This document shows, one piece after another, positions 1 through 10,590 of a DNA stretch of 64,000 nt (positions are counted from its first letter, which is position 1; the number at the start of each line of letters is the position of its first letter). The stretch is taken from NCBI RefSeq assembly GCF_025370935.1, contig NC_133477.1, positions 20,203,609 through 20,267,608 of the forward strand. The letters are read 5' to 3'. A program made the translations under genes and the position numbers. Below the pieces are notes generated by a model. That model was not told the origin of the DNA, made no database searches, and worked only from the letters and a program-made list of their open reading frames with translations. Source of the stretch: Choristoneura fumiferana. Lineage: Eukaryota; Arthropoda; Insecta; Lepidoptera; Tortricidae.

Positions 1-149
1 CCTATATCCTCAGTCGCCTTTTACGACATCCACGGAAGAAATGTGAGGGCAAAGTATTCCAAAATATGCATTTTAAGCAGACGTCGGAAATTTTATTTGC
101 ACATTTAAATCGAATGATCCAATCATCAACATTCAGTAACAAGAAGTAT

Positions 150-292
150 CATCATGTCAGCCGAAAGACGTCCACTGCTGGACATAGGCCTCCCCCAAGG
201 CTCTCCACTCAGACCGGTCTTGTGCTTTCCGCATCCACCGCGATCCCGCGATCTTAATCAGGTCGTCGCTCCATCTTGTTGGAGGCCAAAAA
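150..292 (-). mobile_element. LINE 3'-end fragment (copy A)
   Basis: The plus strand reads CATCATGTCAGCCG followed by CCACTGCTGGACATAGGCCT, the antisense of the frequent lepidopteran LINE end that finishes with a (TGA)n tail. It is 5'-truncated and non-coding as it stands. The matching fragment in copy B is at 32078-32222. Confidence 0.7.
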
Positions 293-1849
293 CAAAAAGT
301 ATATCTAGTGCCAAAGCTATTCACGTGAGGAAGCATCGGGTAAAGGCTAGTAACAGGTAGGTACTCGTATCTACTCGTAACATTATAGATACCTAGATCT
401 ATTTTGGAAAAATGTACCTCGTTGAGTTTTTTGCCGGATTCTTATCAGCAGAGGTTTTTTCCGAACGGGTGCTAAATTTTTGACATTTACAAGTACTTGT
501 TATAGCCTAAATTGAACTAACCCTTTTTAAGACATTCCGTATATCAGTCATATAATGCACACAAATATTCACCCTTGCTTTTGCAATATGGTACAAAATC
601 AATAAGAAACCCTTAAACATATTATTCGTTTTTAACTTTATACGTCATAGGTAAACAATATCAAACTATTATTCATTTTGCAGTTCATTTTGTAGCTTGT
701 CTAAATTGTGGCTGGATTAAGAAACATATTTTGTACTTTGACTTTGAAGTAAGCTATAAACTGGCCCGAACCCGACTTCCCACACTTCGCAGGCCCACTT
801 CCGAAACTGTGCCGGCCAGATGTGCGCGCGTCGTTTTTTGCCGGCAAGCAATAACTCGTCCGAAAACGTGCCCGCGCGCCGCTCTTAGCAGCGCAGATAC
901 GTTGCAGTACCTAACGGGTTTATTGTGCACTTAGTTGTTCTTAAGGTTCCCAATACAGTGTGCCCACTTGCCCAGCGATACAGAGAGTTTACATACGTAC
1001 ATACATAAGAATGAAATAAAGTTATTATTTAAAGGGGTCGCCAATGTCGCCATACAAAAAATGACACGCTGATACGGAACTACGAGGGGCCGGCTCGCGC
1101 TTGACCGGTTTAAATATAACTTGCAGCTTCTTGGTGCCAGTTCAATGTATGTAATCGTACACTCGAACCAACTGAATCGTTATCCACTGTGGAACCTTTT
1201 CGTGGAAAAAGTCATACTGACATCGCATTGCTTGACAAGGGAATTTATTGTTATGACACTTACTGTGAGAACGTTTAACGGCGGGTCAGGAATCAAATGG
1301 TTCGACTTGGGCATAAAAACTGCTAGAAGCTAAAACACAATCTTTACTTCCTTAACTAATAAAAATAAAAAATAATAATACAGCCGTTTACTAAACGATA
1401 CGGTCCTTTGACCAGCTGATTGCACCTCCGTACTAAAACATATGCAAGTTAAATAAAGTATTTGTAGCAAGCCATAGCAAACCTTAACTCCCACACATAG
1501 TGTCGGGTTGATCGGTACGGTACGTCACAAATTGTAGATATGGCTTTTGATTGCTCGAACTTCAAATTCCATCCCGATTCCCGACCGGTTACCGAAATGG
1601 ACAGAATTAATTTTTATTAAAATTATTTTTTTGCTTGGCGCACTTACGGATGGCGTCGTCTTTTTGGTCCTCTATTTTTTTAATAGTTCGTTTTTTTGAA
1701 GCCAGACAACAGAACTAGGTTAAATCAGAAACTACTAAATAGTCTCACCTAACCTACCTAACCTAACTATTATCATAGTAAAAGAGGATACCAAAGTCAC
1801 CATTAGCTGGTTAGTGGTTACAAAGTATACCGAATGAAATAGTAAGTGA

Positions 1850-2258
1850 ATGGAATGTCGCGGAAAATATTCAAGGTCGCTCAGCAGTCAGCGAACTATG
1901 GAGATAGCAATGCTAGGGATTTCTTTGAAGGATAAAATCCGAATTCACATTATCCGACAAAGAACGAAAGTCACCGACGTTGCTGAAGCTCAAAGTGCTC
2001 AAACTAGTTCGCTGAAGTGGCGTTGGTCTGGCCACGTCTGTCGCAGGTCTGATGAACGGTGGAGCAGACGAGTCCTCGAATGGAGACCACGGACGGGAAA
2101 ACGTAGTGTAGAGCGTCCTGAGGCACGATGGGCGGACGACCTTAAGAGGGTCGCTGGCGGCGGATGGATGCAAGGAGCAAGGTGAAGACAGTGTTTTGGC
2201 TTGTGGCGCGCCATGGAAGAGGCCTATGTCCAGCAGTATGGGCTGATGATGATGAATG
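1850..2258 (+). pseudogene. Non-LTR retrotransposon, C-terminal ORF remnant (copy A)
   Basis: The frame 1850-2185 encodes the C-terminal tail typical of lepidopteran endonuclease/reverse-transcriptase LINE proteins. It shows MLGISLKDKIRIHIIRQRTK, then LKWRWSGHVCRR, LEWRPRTGKR and ARWADDLKRVAGGGWMQ. It is followed by the usual end GGCCTATGTCCAGCAG and a short (TGA)n tail at 2240-2256. No reverse transcriptase core is present, so this is a 5'-truncated dead insertion. The LINE clade was not determined. Confidence 0.75.
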
Positions 2259-2449
2259 GAATGTGTTTTATTTTGTTTCGTAACAACAAAAAGAACAGGA
2301 GATATACGATAGATAACCTCCTCGTCAACATAAATTAAAACCCACTAACAGCGTATCTAAATAAAAAAAGATCAAATTAAAATTAAACAAAATAAAACGT
2401 ATTAGCATAAAAACAAAACGTGAAAAAGGGAAAAAAAGAAGAAACAACA

Positions 2450-3700
2450 GCTATTTCTTCTCACGAAACAAATTCCCACAATGAGATGTAATATCGGAGC
2501 CGCAGCGACGCAAGGAGGCAAAAAGAGTATTATGAAAGGGAGCACGTGCTGCTCGCGTGTCTCGCTCTAGCGTAGCGCGCGTTCTCATTCTAACGTCGGC
2601 TGGCCCACAGCGTAATGTTGAAGACAGAGATCCATTGAGTTGTCTATCGAAATGAGATTTGGTTTTGTAATTACTTAATAGTGCTTAGGCAGATGCATGC
2701 TACTATTGAGATTGAAGGATCATTGAATACACTTTGTAGTTCTAATTTTGTGGGTGAATTTAAGCAAAAACAGCCTTTTAATTAATATTTTTACTAATTT
2801 GTAACTTAAAATGTCTAGATACATCAAGAAGGCATTTTGTTCCTTTTACGCTATACTATATGACAATAGCAGAAGTACAAGTGCTTTCAAAAGTGCATTA
2901 ACTCTGATGACAATAAAATCATATTATTGATTTGCTCATGACATCTACAAATACAAATACAACATGGTTAACATTCTAAACATGAAGATTAAGTGAAGTT
3001 GATAAATCAAAGTCGAATGACACCATATCCGTGACGAGTTTAAAATACACATTGCTACTGGTACTAATGGTTTACTACAGAATGCATCTGTCTTCATAAA
3101 TACGCTGCGCTGTCTATCAGTTGACCTTCACCGCGCCATCTCGTTCAAACTTTAACATTCCACGCGTAAGTCGGTCTCGCTCGCGCTCCCACCAGCCGCG
3201 AGTCGGCCGCTCGCGACACCTCCTTGTGCTCGCTGCGAGCCTAGTATCACGCGCGCTGAAGAAAAGGGTTTATCCGACGCCGAATGACCCGAACGGGCAA
3301 CTACGATTTTCCGAACAAACTAATAAAAAAGCTTTCAAGTTTTCCCGCTAACTTCATGTAAAACTGGCTGTTTCATTGACGGTTTTGTTTCCCCATTCAT
3401 CGAGCGCGCGTAAACAAATAAAGTAGTTTACTATTTTATTTCCATGCTAGAAATCTAGGTCGGTTAATAGTGTCCCTATTCTAGAATTAACTGACGCGGC
3501 GGCGTCGAGTAAAATAGAACGAGACGAGACGCGCGGCCGTCTCCGATAACCAACCGGTACCTATTCGATGTTAATCGACTGGCCGGCAACTAAATCGCTA
3601 TCGGTAATTCGATATTATGATAACGAATCTTGAAACCCGAGTAAGATAATAAAGGTGCGTCAGTGTTTTGTTTTTATTCGTCATAAAACCGCGGCAAGGG
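2450..3700. other. Conserved non-repeat block with GC-rich islands (copy A)
   Basis: No convincing coding frame. It contains a GC-rich patch at 2498-2602 with the E-box palindrome AGCACGTGCT, a second GC-rich patch at 3100-3260, and a third at 3490-3600. These patches are almost unchanged in copy B (34380-35600), unlike the repeat-rich flanks. It may be regulatory or 5' non-coding sequence. Confidence 0.4.
3096..3165 (+). promoter_or_regulatory. Candidate core promoter and 5' non-coding exon (copy A)
   Basis: An ATAAATA element (3096-3102) precedes an insect-type initiator TATCAGTTG with A at 3119. The transcript-like sequence ends at a good donor, CCACGC|GTAAGTC (3165/3166). The spacing between the A/T element and the initiator is about 8 bp shorter than usual for a TATA box. 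The surrounding 160 bp is GC-rich and almost identical in copy B (35000-35069). If real, it could start the gene at 10.5-24 kb, but no splice link is shown. Confidence 0.25.
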
Positions 3701-5454
3701 ACAAAATTTTAATAAAAATTGCAAAAATCGCACTAATTGAACTGAGTGCGGCTTGAAAATCACGAATGTTGATTTGAATTCGTATTTACTGCATTCGTGT
3801 TTTTGAACGCGCACACGGTTCAAAAGCGATCGTATTAAAAGTTACGACTACACGTGTAGCGGGAATATTTTTAATAGTTAAAGGAATACCATGTAGGGTG
3901 AGTATGAAAGGAATCCTCCTAAAAGCTGTGAACACCAATTAATTTGGTAACACAATCCCTTCAAATTCAACTTATCCTAAAATCGACTTTAACGACACCC
4001 GTTAAGATTCCTATTCGTAATTTGACGAAGGAGCTTAATTTGGATTATATTGGAATTTAAACCGTGATACTAGAGTCGTAAAGCCTAATTCGGCTTGGAA
4101 GCATTCTAGTGAATTAAAAATAAAATAAAGCGATTCGAATGACTTTCAGGCGATTGAATAAAAACGGCATAAAGCGAAATAAAAAACTAACAAGCACAAA
4201 TAAAACAGAATAAAACAATTTTGTAATTTTCCTTACCCTTACTTCACTTTTTTCTCTTTGAAACTACATTAACTGTCTATTTTGTAAATTGTACAATATG
4301 TTTGAGAGTATATAATATAATCTAACTATATTATAGTTTCGTGTATGTTTTGAAATTATGAAGCTGAAGCAGAATTGATATATACTTTTTTTTTTGGCAT
4401 TGAAAGAAGGAAAGCGATCATGACGTGTCTTTTTATTGAAAAACACTTGAAAAATAAGTCTCAGCAAATATGTAACAATTAGAATCCATATCATGTATGT
4501 AGTATGATTCATTCATTTACCTACATTACTTTGGTATCATAAGTAATGGTTGTTTTTTTTATGTATGTTTTTTTTTAAAACGATTTTCGAGAAAAGATTC
4601 GTCAAGATTGTTTACCCATTTTCTAACTAAAAAAAAAACGAACTATAGATAAAGACAAAATAAGGATAGGTTCTGTGTGGTTAATAAATGTGTTTAAATA
4701 ATTAAACATATAGATTATTTTTTTATGTAAAGCCAAATGTTAATAGTGCAGTAACTGTTTAATCTAAAATCTAGGCTTGCAACACTGTGATTTTCTAACA
4801 TGGCTCTCTTTCCCCAAAAAGCTCTGTGTGTGACGGCGCGGCATGTCACACATAAACATTAATAGTTCCAAAATATAGTTTTCGCCAATATGCTTGGAAA
4901 TGTCCGCCTAAATGTCGCAAACATAGCACACGTGTGTAGTTCTTCCTTATATAGACTCCTACAAATAAAAAAATAAGTAAACACTTCCCGGCCGGAGCGG
5001 AAATTGTATGAAATTACATTATCATACAGCTTTTTACTTTTTAAAACGTTTTGGCTACGGTAAGTCAATCTAAACAGCCTGAAGATCAAATTCCTTCTAC
5101 CTTTTTACTTTTTAAGTGCTTGTCTAAGACTTAATTTGGGAAGAAACAGCTTCTTTAAAAATGTTTCGAACAGTGCCACGTTTTTTTCTTTATACCGAGT
5201 TCAAGCGCAATGAAACCGAGAAAAGAACTGGTTAGAGATACAAAGCTTCATTTGCATTTAACTTATATTTTTTATTCATATAAATACATTTTTTATTATT
5301 TCTAATGAATGGCATTAAGAGTCGTGCCGTGTTTAAAAAAATGAAACATAAACCAAATATCGCGAGAAGTTATAAGGGTGATTTTTGAAAGCATTTAGTT
5401 TAATATTTTAACAGTTTTACTTTATTTCCTCGCATTAATTTTTTTTCGCGCTAC

Positions 5455-6115
5455 AGGACCCATTGTACCTCCACAGTAAATTGTTTGGTCGAGGAGTGAG
5501 CGCAGGAGCGCAATGGCTCTTGTGCCCAAGCACCGGACCGCAGCATTCCGCGGAAGTTTTAAAGTTTGCGGCGTCCAAGTGCTGGAATGATATTCCTCCC
5601 CCTATCCAAGGAGCGTGTAGTGGTATACCTCAAGCGCAAGCTGAAGGATTACTTGTTGACGCTCCAAAATCCTTTCCCTATCCAGCACTTTGACATGCCA
5701 ACCACATTGATATGCCGGCCTGATGTTTTTAAACATCCATTTTTTCTTCTTTCTTTTAATTATTGTTCGTTGTAATTTATTTATTTTTTGGTTGGTTATA
5801 GTATATTATTATTTTTTCTCTTAAGTTTATTTGTGTATGTATAGATAGTGGTTATTTATTTATTATATTTGTGTATCGTTCCGTGAGTCACAGACGGTTC
5901 TGGCAGAAAATCAGCGCTGCAGGCGTTTAACGCTTCAGCATAATGCTGAGTCAGCGACCGTTTCACTTTCGCGGGGACACACAACATTGTGTATATTGTA
6001 TTTAATGTTTTCATGTGTTTTTCTGTAATTTTTTATTTTATTTGTGTTAATTTGCTGTATATGTGTGTCCTGTGTAAGTGAATAAATGTTTCTTTCTTTC
6101 TTTCTTCTTTCTTAT
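5455..6115 (+). mobile_element. LINE 3' end with CTTT-repeat tail (copy A)
   Basis: Remains of a reverse-transcriptase ORF C-terminus (AASKCWNDIPPPIQ in frame 5566-5640) are followed by about 400 bp of 3' UTR. It ends at AATAAATG and a (TTTC)n tail at 6088-6115. The ORF is broken here: the matching copy B reads on for 77 codons. The A-S-x-C-W-N-x-I-P pattern near the C-terminus is typical of CR1/Jockey-type LINEs. Confidence 0.7.
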
Positions 6116-6199
6116 TAAATGTTGGTGAAAAGCACTATATTTAAATGCCTCAGCGGAAATGGCAATTCGTGGATTCGTATTTATTGACGGACTCAGCAG

Positions 6200-6316
6200 G
6201 GCTACTACGAAACTCGAAGTTCGTATCGTGCCGTCCCTCTCGCTCTCGTATTAAATAGTATAAGTGTCAGAGGGACCGCACGACACGAACTTCGAGTTTC
6301 GAGTTTCGTAGTAGCC
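6200..6316. mobile_element. Fold-back MITE, GGCTACTACGAAACTCGAAG ends (copy A)
   Basis: The left arm GGCTACTACGAAACTCGAAG is repeated inverted at the right end (…CGAGTTTCGTAGTAGCC). The centre carries CCGTCCCTCTCGCTCTCG and AGAGGGACCGCACGACACG. About 117 bp. Copy B is at 38093-38209. Half or diverged copies lie at 7857-7960, 31490-31577 and 39728-39830. Confidence 0.75.
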
Positions 6317-7104
6317 TTGCTGCTACGCTTCGTCCGTCAAACTCTACTCCACGAATTGCTTTTTCCCGACCTCGCCAGTAATGTACCTACTATTATTTGC
6401 ATTTATTTAAACAAAATGTGTTGAATAAAAGAGGGATTATTTTGAACATTTCATGTAAAATTCAACTAGATAATGTAGAATACTTTTGTTTTCGTTTTGT
6501 TCGGTTTGTAAGTACATAGTATGAACACTCGAACCAACTGAATCGTGACCGACTGTGGAACCTTTTCGTAGAAAAAATCATAGTGACATTGCATTGCTTG
6601 ACATGGGAATTTATTATTAGTATGACACTTACTGTGAGAACGTTCTACGGTGGGTCAGGTCAGGAATCAAATGGTTTGACCGTAGGTACCTACATATGTA
6701 GAAAAGAACAAAGTACAATAAACGCATCCAATATCTATCTGTACGCATTTTCTTTGTGTGTCTATTATTGTTTTTGATGTCCTATCATTCAAAAGTTAAC
6801 TGGAAGAGATCGCTTAAGTTACAATTTCGCCATTGTATGTCTGTTTTGTACCGTAACATGTTAGTTTCATGTACTCGTATGTATTTAGGAATATATACAT
6901 TCCCTGCGGCCTAGTCATTTAAGTTTTATGAACATATGAATCTTTATCTCACTTGCTTGTCTTTGTGTGTCCATATACGAGTACAATAAGTCCTATAGTA
7001 CTATAAAGAATGCTGGGCGATAGGAGGTTAAAAAGAGTCCCACATTCATACTAATCTTCATCTTATTAACTCATCTCAGACCAAACAAGAGTTAAAATAA
7101 GTTT

Positions 7105-7412
7105 TTGGTAAAAAAATCATTTTTAATACAAGCTTTTTTTGCTGACTGTACTTTTTTCGACTTTACTTACATTGTCACCCAAACTACGTTTGCATACCAA
7201 ATTTCAAGTCGATGCCATCAACCGTTGAAGAGTTCCGTCCTGCGGAGACGATCCTGGCCGGACTACCAACATGTCACTACCAGATTATTGTATTGTCACG
7301 CAATTTACAATAATCTGGTTCTGTGTGGTTTCAAGCCATTCCGACTACTGCAAGTTTGTTAACTTGCAAGATTTGACTACAGACAGACAGACAGACAACG
7401 GAACTAAATAAA
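7105..7412 (+). repeat. Dispersed repeat ending in ACAGACAGACAG…AAAGCTTGTAA (copy A)
   Basis: Shared core GAGTTCCGTCCTGCGGAGAC, then CACTACCAGATTATTGTATT and a (CAGA)n run followed by AACTAAATAAAAGCTTGTAA. Other copies are at 38980-39303, 24783-24990 and, more diverged, 11560-11690. Probably the 3' part of a retroposon; it does not encode a protein. Confidence 0.65.
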
Positions 7413-8449
7413 AGCTTGTAATTAACCGTAATCCTCATTAAACTCTTCACAGACTAATATTTACAATGCAAATAAATGTCAACATACATTTTATAACAGC
7501 CGCCCTTTTATGCAAACCCCCTGTACCAAACGTGCTGTCACCCTGTATTTAGATTATTGCTATTATAATATAAACCTTAACAGCAACAGTTAAAGTTCAA
7601 TTTCTAAGTGTCAAAATTCTTCAATATATTTGAAATAAAGAACACTTGAAAATTATTGCTAATCTAATCTGAACAAAGGTTAAATTTGAATGAGAAGTTT
7701 TTGTTGAAAATCTAATAGGGTTGTTTTGTTACGAAACGTTGAGCTAGCTTTTAGGAAATTGAGTGGTTTAGGGTGTTCAGTTATTCCGTATCTAATTGAA
7801 GCTACTATTATTATAGGACTTTAGTTATTTCAGTGCCGCCATTCGGTAGATCAGGGGGGCTACTACGAAAGTCGAAAATAGAAGTTCGTATCGTACCGTC
7901 CCTCTCACTCTCGCATTAAGTAATATTAGCGTTAGCGGGACGGCAAGATACGCTTAGATTAGCTTTCCTGGATGAAACTAAACATTGTTCTACTAGCCAG
8001 CACATTGTGATAACATGAACTGTGTCATGATCATGACCTTTGATTTTTCGTTTATTTGAGTGTAAAACTTGGTCGCATGTTTACGTGTCGCACAAATGTA
8101 GCAATCTTGCATTGGTCACAAAGTCACGCGATGTGAAATTGGAATAGGTGTTTTGCACTATCAACTATTCGTACCGGGCTTATTAGTTCACTATTTGCAA
8201 GCATGAGACGGGTGATATAAATAAAAAATATATATTATTCAGATTTAACGAAGTCACAGTTTTATTTATTAACAGGAAAACGGAAAGCATAAATTGATAC
8301 GAGTATTACTACTAATTCTAATATAAAATGTGTTTTTTTACCGTTTATTTTACATTTACCAAAGTAATACAAATAATGAAACACCCACACTATTATTAAT
8401 GAGCATAGTTTTTCAAATTATTTTTGGCGTAGATATAGTTTTACTGACG

Positions 8450-8598
8450 AAATACCACTATATAGATGCGCGCTCATATGAAGAGGACCGTTTGACGTTA
8501 CAGTCTAGCTTGTGATTGGCTCACTTAGTTATTTAAGCCAATCACTAACGTGACACACAAATGTCAAAGTTGTCAAACGAACCTCACGATAGTATCGC
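8450..8598. mobile_element. MITE family 2 copy abutting MITE family 1 (copy A)
   Basis: GTTTGACGTTACAGTC, then TGATTGGCTCACTTAG, its inverted partner CCAATCAC, and CTCACGATAGTATCGCC. Related to 23531-23675 and 60612-60775. It lies directly against the family 1 MITE that starts at 8600. Confidence 0.55.
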
Positions 8599-8599
8599 C

Positions 8600-9035
8600 A
8601 ATGAGGGCTATCGCGTATGAATTCGCCGCTAGAGGCGCTAGTGTAGCGTGAGGTCTCCGAAATGTCAAATCTCATAGTTTTTGGGTGAGCTACGCGGGTT
8701 TATTTATAATTAGAATAATTTAATTTTGTGAATATTTTGCGATATCTGAAATTAATTATGGCAAATATGCGTTCCGGGGCAATGAATGTCTGTGTTTTGA
8801 GACAGTTTTTGTCTTTCAGAAACCTTTGTCCTCCCTTTTTTCCGAACAAAACGGGGACTATGCAACACTGTGGCATGCTCGATATTTTTATGGTACGGTT
8901 TTAAGGTGTATTAAATATGATTTTAATCTAAACTTTGTTGTCACGCCCGTAATAACAGACTTTGAAAGCCATACTTAAAAACCTCACGCAACAGTGCGCC
9001 ATGTGCGCCAGTAGACAAAAACGATAGCCCTCATT
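8600..9035 (-). mobile_element. MITE family 1, AATGAGGGCTATCG termini (copy A)
   Basis: Starts AATGAGGGCTATCG and ends CGATAGCCCTCATT, about 436 bp, in the opposite orientation to the copies at 13193, 23990 and 63113. Inside are GCGCTAGTGTAGCGTGAGGT, TTTCCGAACAAAACGGGGAC and a second TGAGG segment. No obvious target-site duplication: the flanks are TATCGCC and GGCCTGT. No ORF. Confidence 0.8.
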
Positions 9036-9243
9036 GGCCTGTCATAGAAATCCTAATTGAAAACAGTGTTCTTCCCTAAGTAGGCAAATAATAATAATAC
9101 TCGCAATCGCATCATCCGCATCCCACAAATTAGAATCTAATTTTTATTCGCATTTTGCAAATTAGCGTTGCGTCGCGCGCGTCGAATTCAATTTGGTTTT
9201 ATGCCCCGCATAAAAAAAAAGAACACAGCCGTGAGTAAAAATG

Positions 9244-9839
9244 NNNNNNNNNNNNNNNNNNNNNNNNNNNNNNNNNNNNNNNNNNNNNNNNNNNNNNNNN
9301 NNNNNNNNNNNNNNNNNNNNNNNNNNNNNNNNNNNNNNNNNNNNNNNNNNNNNNNNNNNNNNNNNNNNNNNNNNNNNNNNNNNNNNNNNNNNNNNNNNNN
9401 NNNNNNNNNNNNNNNNNNNNNNNNNNNNNNNNNNNNNNNNNNNNNNNNNNNNNNNNNNNNNNNNNNNNNNNNNNNNNNNNNNNNNNNNNNNNNNNNNNNN
9501 NNNNNNNNNNNNNNNNNNNNNNNNNNNNNNNNNNNNNNNNNNNNNNNNNNNNNNNNNNNNNNNNNNNNNNNNNNNNNNNNNNNNNNNNNNNNNNNNNNNN
9601 NNNNNNNNNNNNNNNNNNNNNNNNNNNNNNNNNNNNNNNNNNNNNNNNNNNNNNNNNNNNNNNNNNNNNNNNNNNNNNNNNNNNNNNNNNNNNNNNNNNN
9701 NNNNNNNNNNNNNNNNNNNNNNNNNNNNNNNNNNNNNNNNNNNNNNNNNNNNNNNNNNNNNNNNNNNNNNNNNNNNNNNNNNNNNNNNNNNNNNNNNNNN
9801 NNNNNNNNNNNNNNNNNNNNNNNNNNNNNNNNNNNNNNN
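9244..9839. other. Assembly gap (N run)
   Basis: About 596 N. It sits exactly where copy A of the duplication stops, so the joining of copy A to the gene at 10.5-24 kb is not proven by sequence. A 5' exon of that gene could be hidden here. Confidence 0.99.
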
Positions 9840-9889
9840 AAATGGAATTTAAACGCATGAAGGTTGTCAAGTTAAAATAATAGTCATTG

Positions 9890-10000
9890 TGTCTTAAGGG
9901 CGGTAAATAAGGAAATTTACGAACGAGAGCCTATTAGAAGCCCGAAGTCGAAGACTGAGGGCTTTAATGAGTCGATGTTCGTAATTCTAGTACCGCCCGT
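9890..10000. mobile_element. Imperfect fold-back repeat
   Basis: GGGCGGTAAATAAGGAAATT and its approximate inverse near AATTCTAGTACCGCCCGTG enclose GAAGTCGAAGACTGAGGG. Looks like a short MITE with worn arms. Confidence 0.4.
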
Positions 10001-10089
10001 GCGACATACAATGTTTTTCATCACATTTGCGAGTATAATTTTATATTTCTAAAAGAAAAAATATAATTGTTCCAAATACTGGCGATACC

Positions 10090-10197
10090 TTAGGCTGCGC
10101 TCTTGGCAGCGTCGCCCTCCCCCTCCCTCAGCATGCGCCTGAGCCGCGTGTGCATGTGGTCCTGCTGCTGCACCATGCGCAGCAGCGCGCGCGTGCT
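10090..10197 (-). pseudogene. GC-rich coding fragment of a coiled-coil-like protein
   Basis: On the minus strand about 34 codons read to a TAA at 10092-10090: LLRMVQQQDHMHTRLRRMLR then EGEGDAAKSAA and stop. The composition (many Q, R, E, L; high GC at third positions) looks like the end of a real conserved protein and unlike its AT-rich surroundings. Upstream in frame is a TGA, and the possible acceptor CTGAAG| has no pyrimidine tract, so it does not look like a normal exon here. It could be a displaced terminal exon, a retrocopy fragment or chance. Not identified. Confidence 0.3.
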
Positions 10198-10199
10198 TC

Positions 10200-10310
10200 A
10201 GTTCGGGCACGGACTCATTTACCGACCTTGGGCTTCATGAATAGAAAATTTGTACGCGCAGTGGTTCATTTACCGACCACGGGTTTCATGACAAGCACAT
10301 TAAGGTCGAG
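10200..10310. repeat. Two imperfect direct repeats, TTTACCGACCWYGGGYTTCATGA
   Basis: CATTTACCGACCTTGGGCTT and CATTTACCGACCACGGGTTT occur about 58 bp apart, each followed by CATGAMWAG. Origin unknown. Confidence 0.45.
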
Positions 10311-10479
10311 GGTTTTATTTAGGGGGTTGCAATCAAGGTAGCCTGCATGTTTTGATTTGACACTGTTTACGAGCAAGTTTGATGAAAAATAAAATACATA
10401 TTAGCCATTGATATATTTCAAGAATGAGTGGCGTTAAATTTTAAGCAATACCCGATGTTTTCTTTTTTACCCTGGGTAG

Positions 10480-10513
10480 CATACCGAAACTTTTCACACC
10501 ACTTTACTAGAAT
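10480..10513 (+). CDS. Candidate upstream micro-exon of the plus-strand gene
   Basis: 34 nt between a pyrimidine-rich acceptor (TTTTCTTTTTTACCCTGGGTAG) region and a GTAAGT donor. It reads HTETFHTTLLE and leaves one base, which joins the 10591 exon in frame across a 77-nt intron. The support is splice signals and phase only. Confidence 0.3.
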
Positions 10514-10590
10514 GTAAGTAGGTATTTTCATGGGGTTACGATTTAAATTGAGAAAGCAACGGTTAAACAGTGATTTTCTTTTATTTTTAG

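Larger units (their letters stand above)
1..9243 (+). repeat. Large duplication, copy A
   Basis: The whole stretch from the first base to the assembly gap aligns in order and in the same orientation with 31930-41117. Long blocks are nearly identical (for example 731-1700 and 2450-4250). They are broken by small indels and a few larger ones. Copy A has about 210 bp near 290-495 that copy B lacks. Copy B has a 40-bp insertion near 33694 and a partial tandem repeat at 32405-32570. Copy A is missing none of the repeats seen in B. The left edge lies outside the window, and the right edge is hidden by the gap. It may be a true segmental duplication or an unmerged second haplotype. Confidence 0.95.

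Noticed and set aside
3121..3351. 76-codon open frame rich in R and S, present in both duplication copies (also 35025-35255)
   Set aside because: It opens with TTG and not ATG, its openness follows from a GC-rich patch, and a strong splice donor lies inside it. I kept only the promoter/5'-exon idea.
9168..9870. Open frames across the N gap
   Set aside because: They consist almost entirely of undetermined residues and carry no information.
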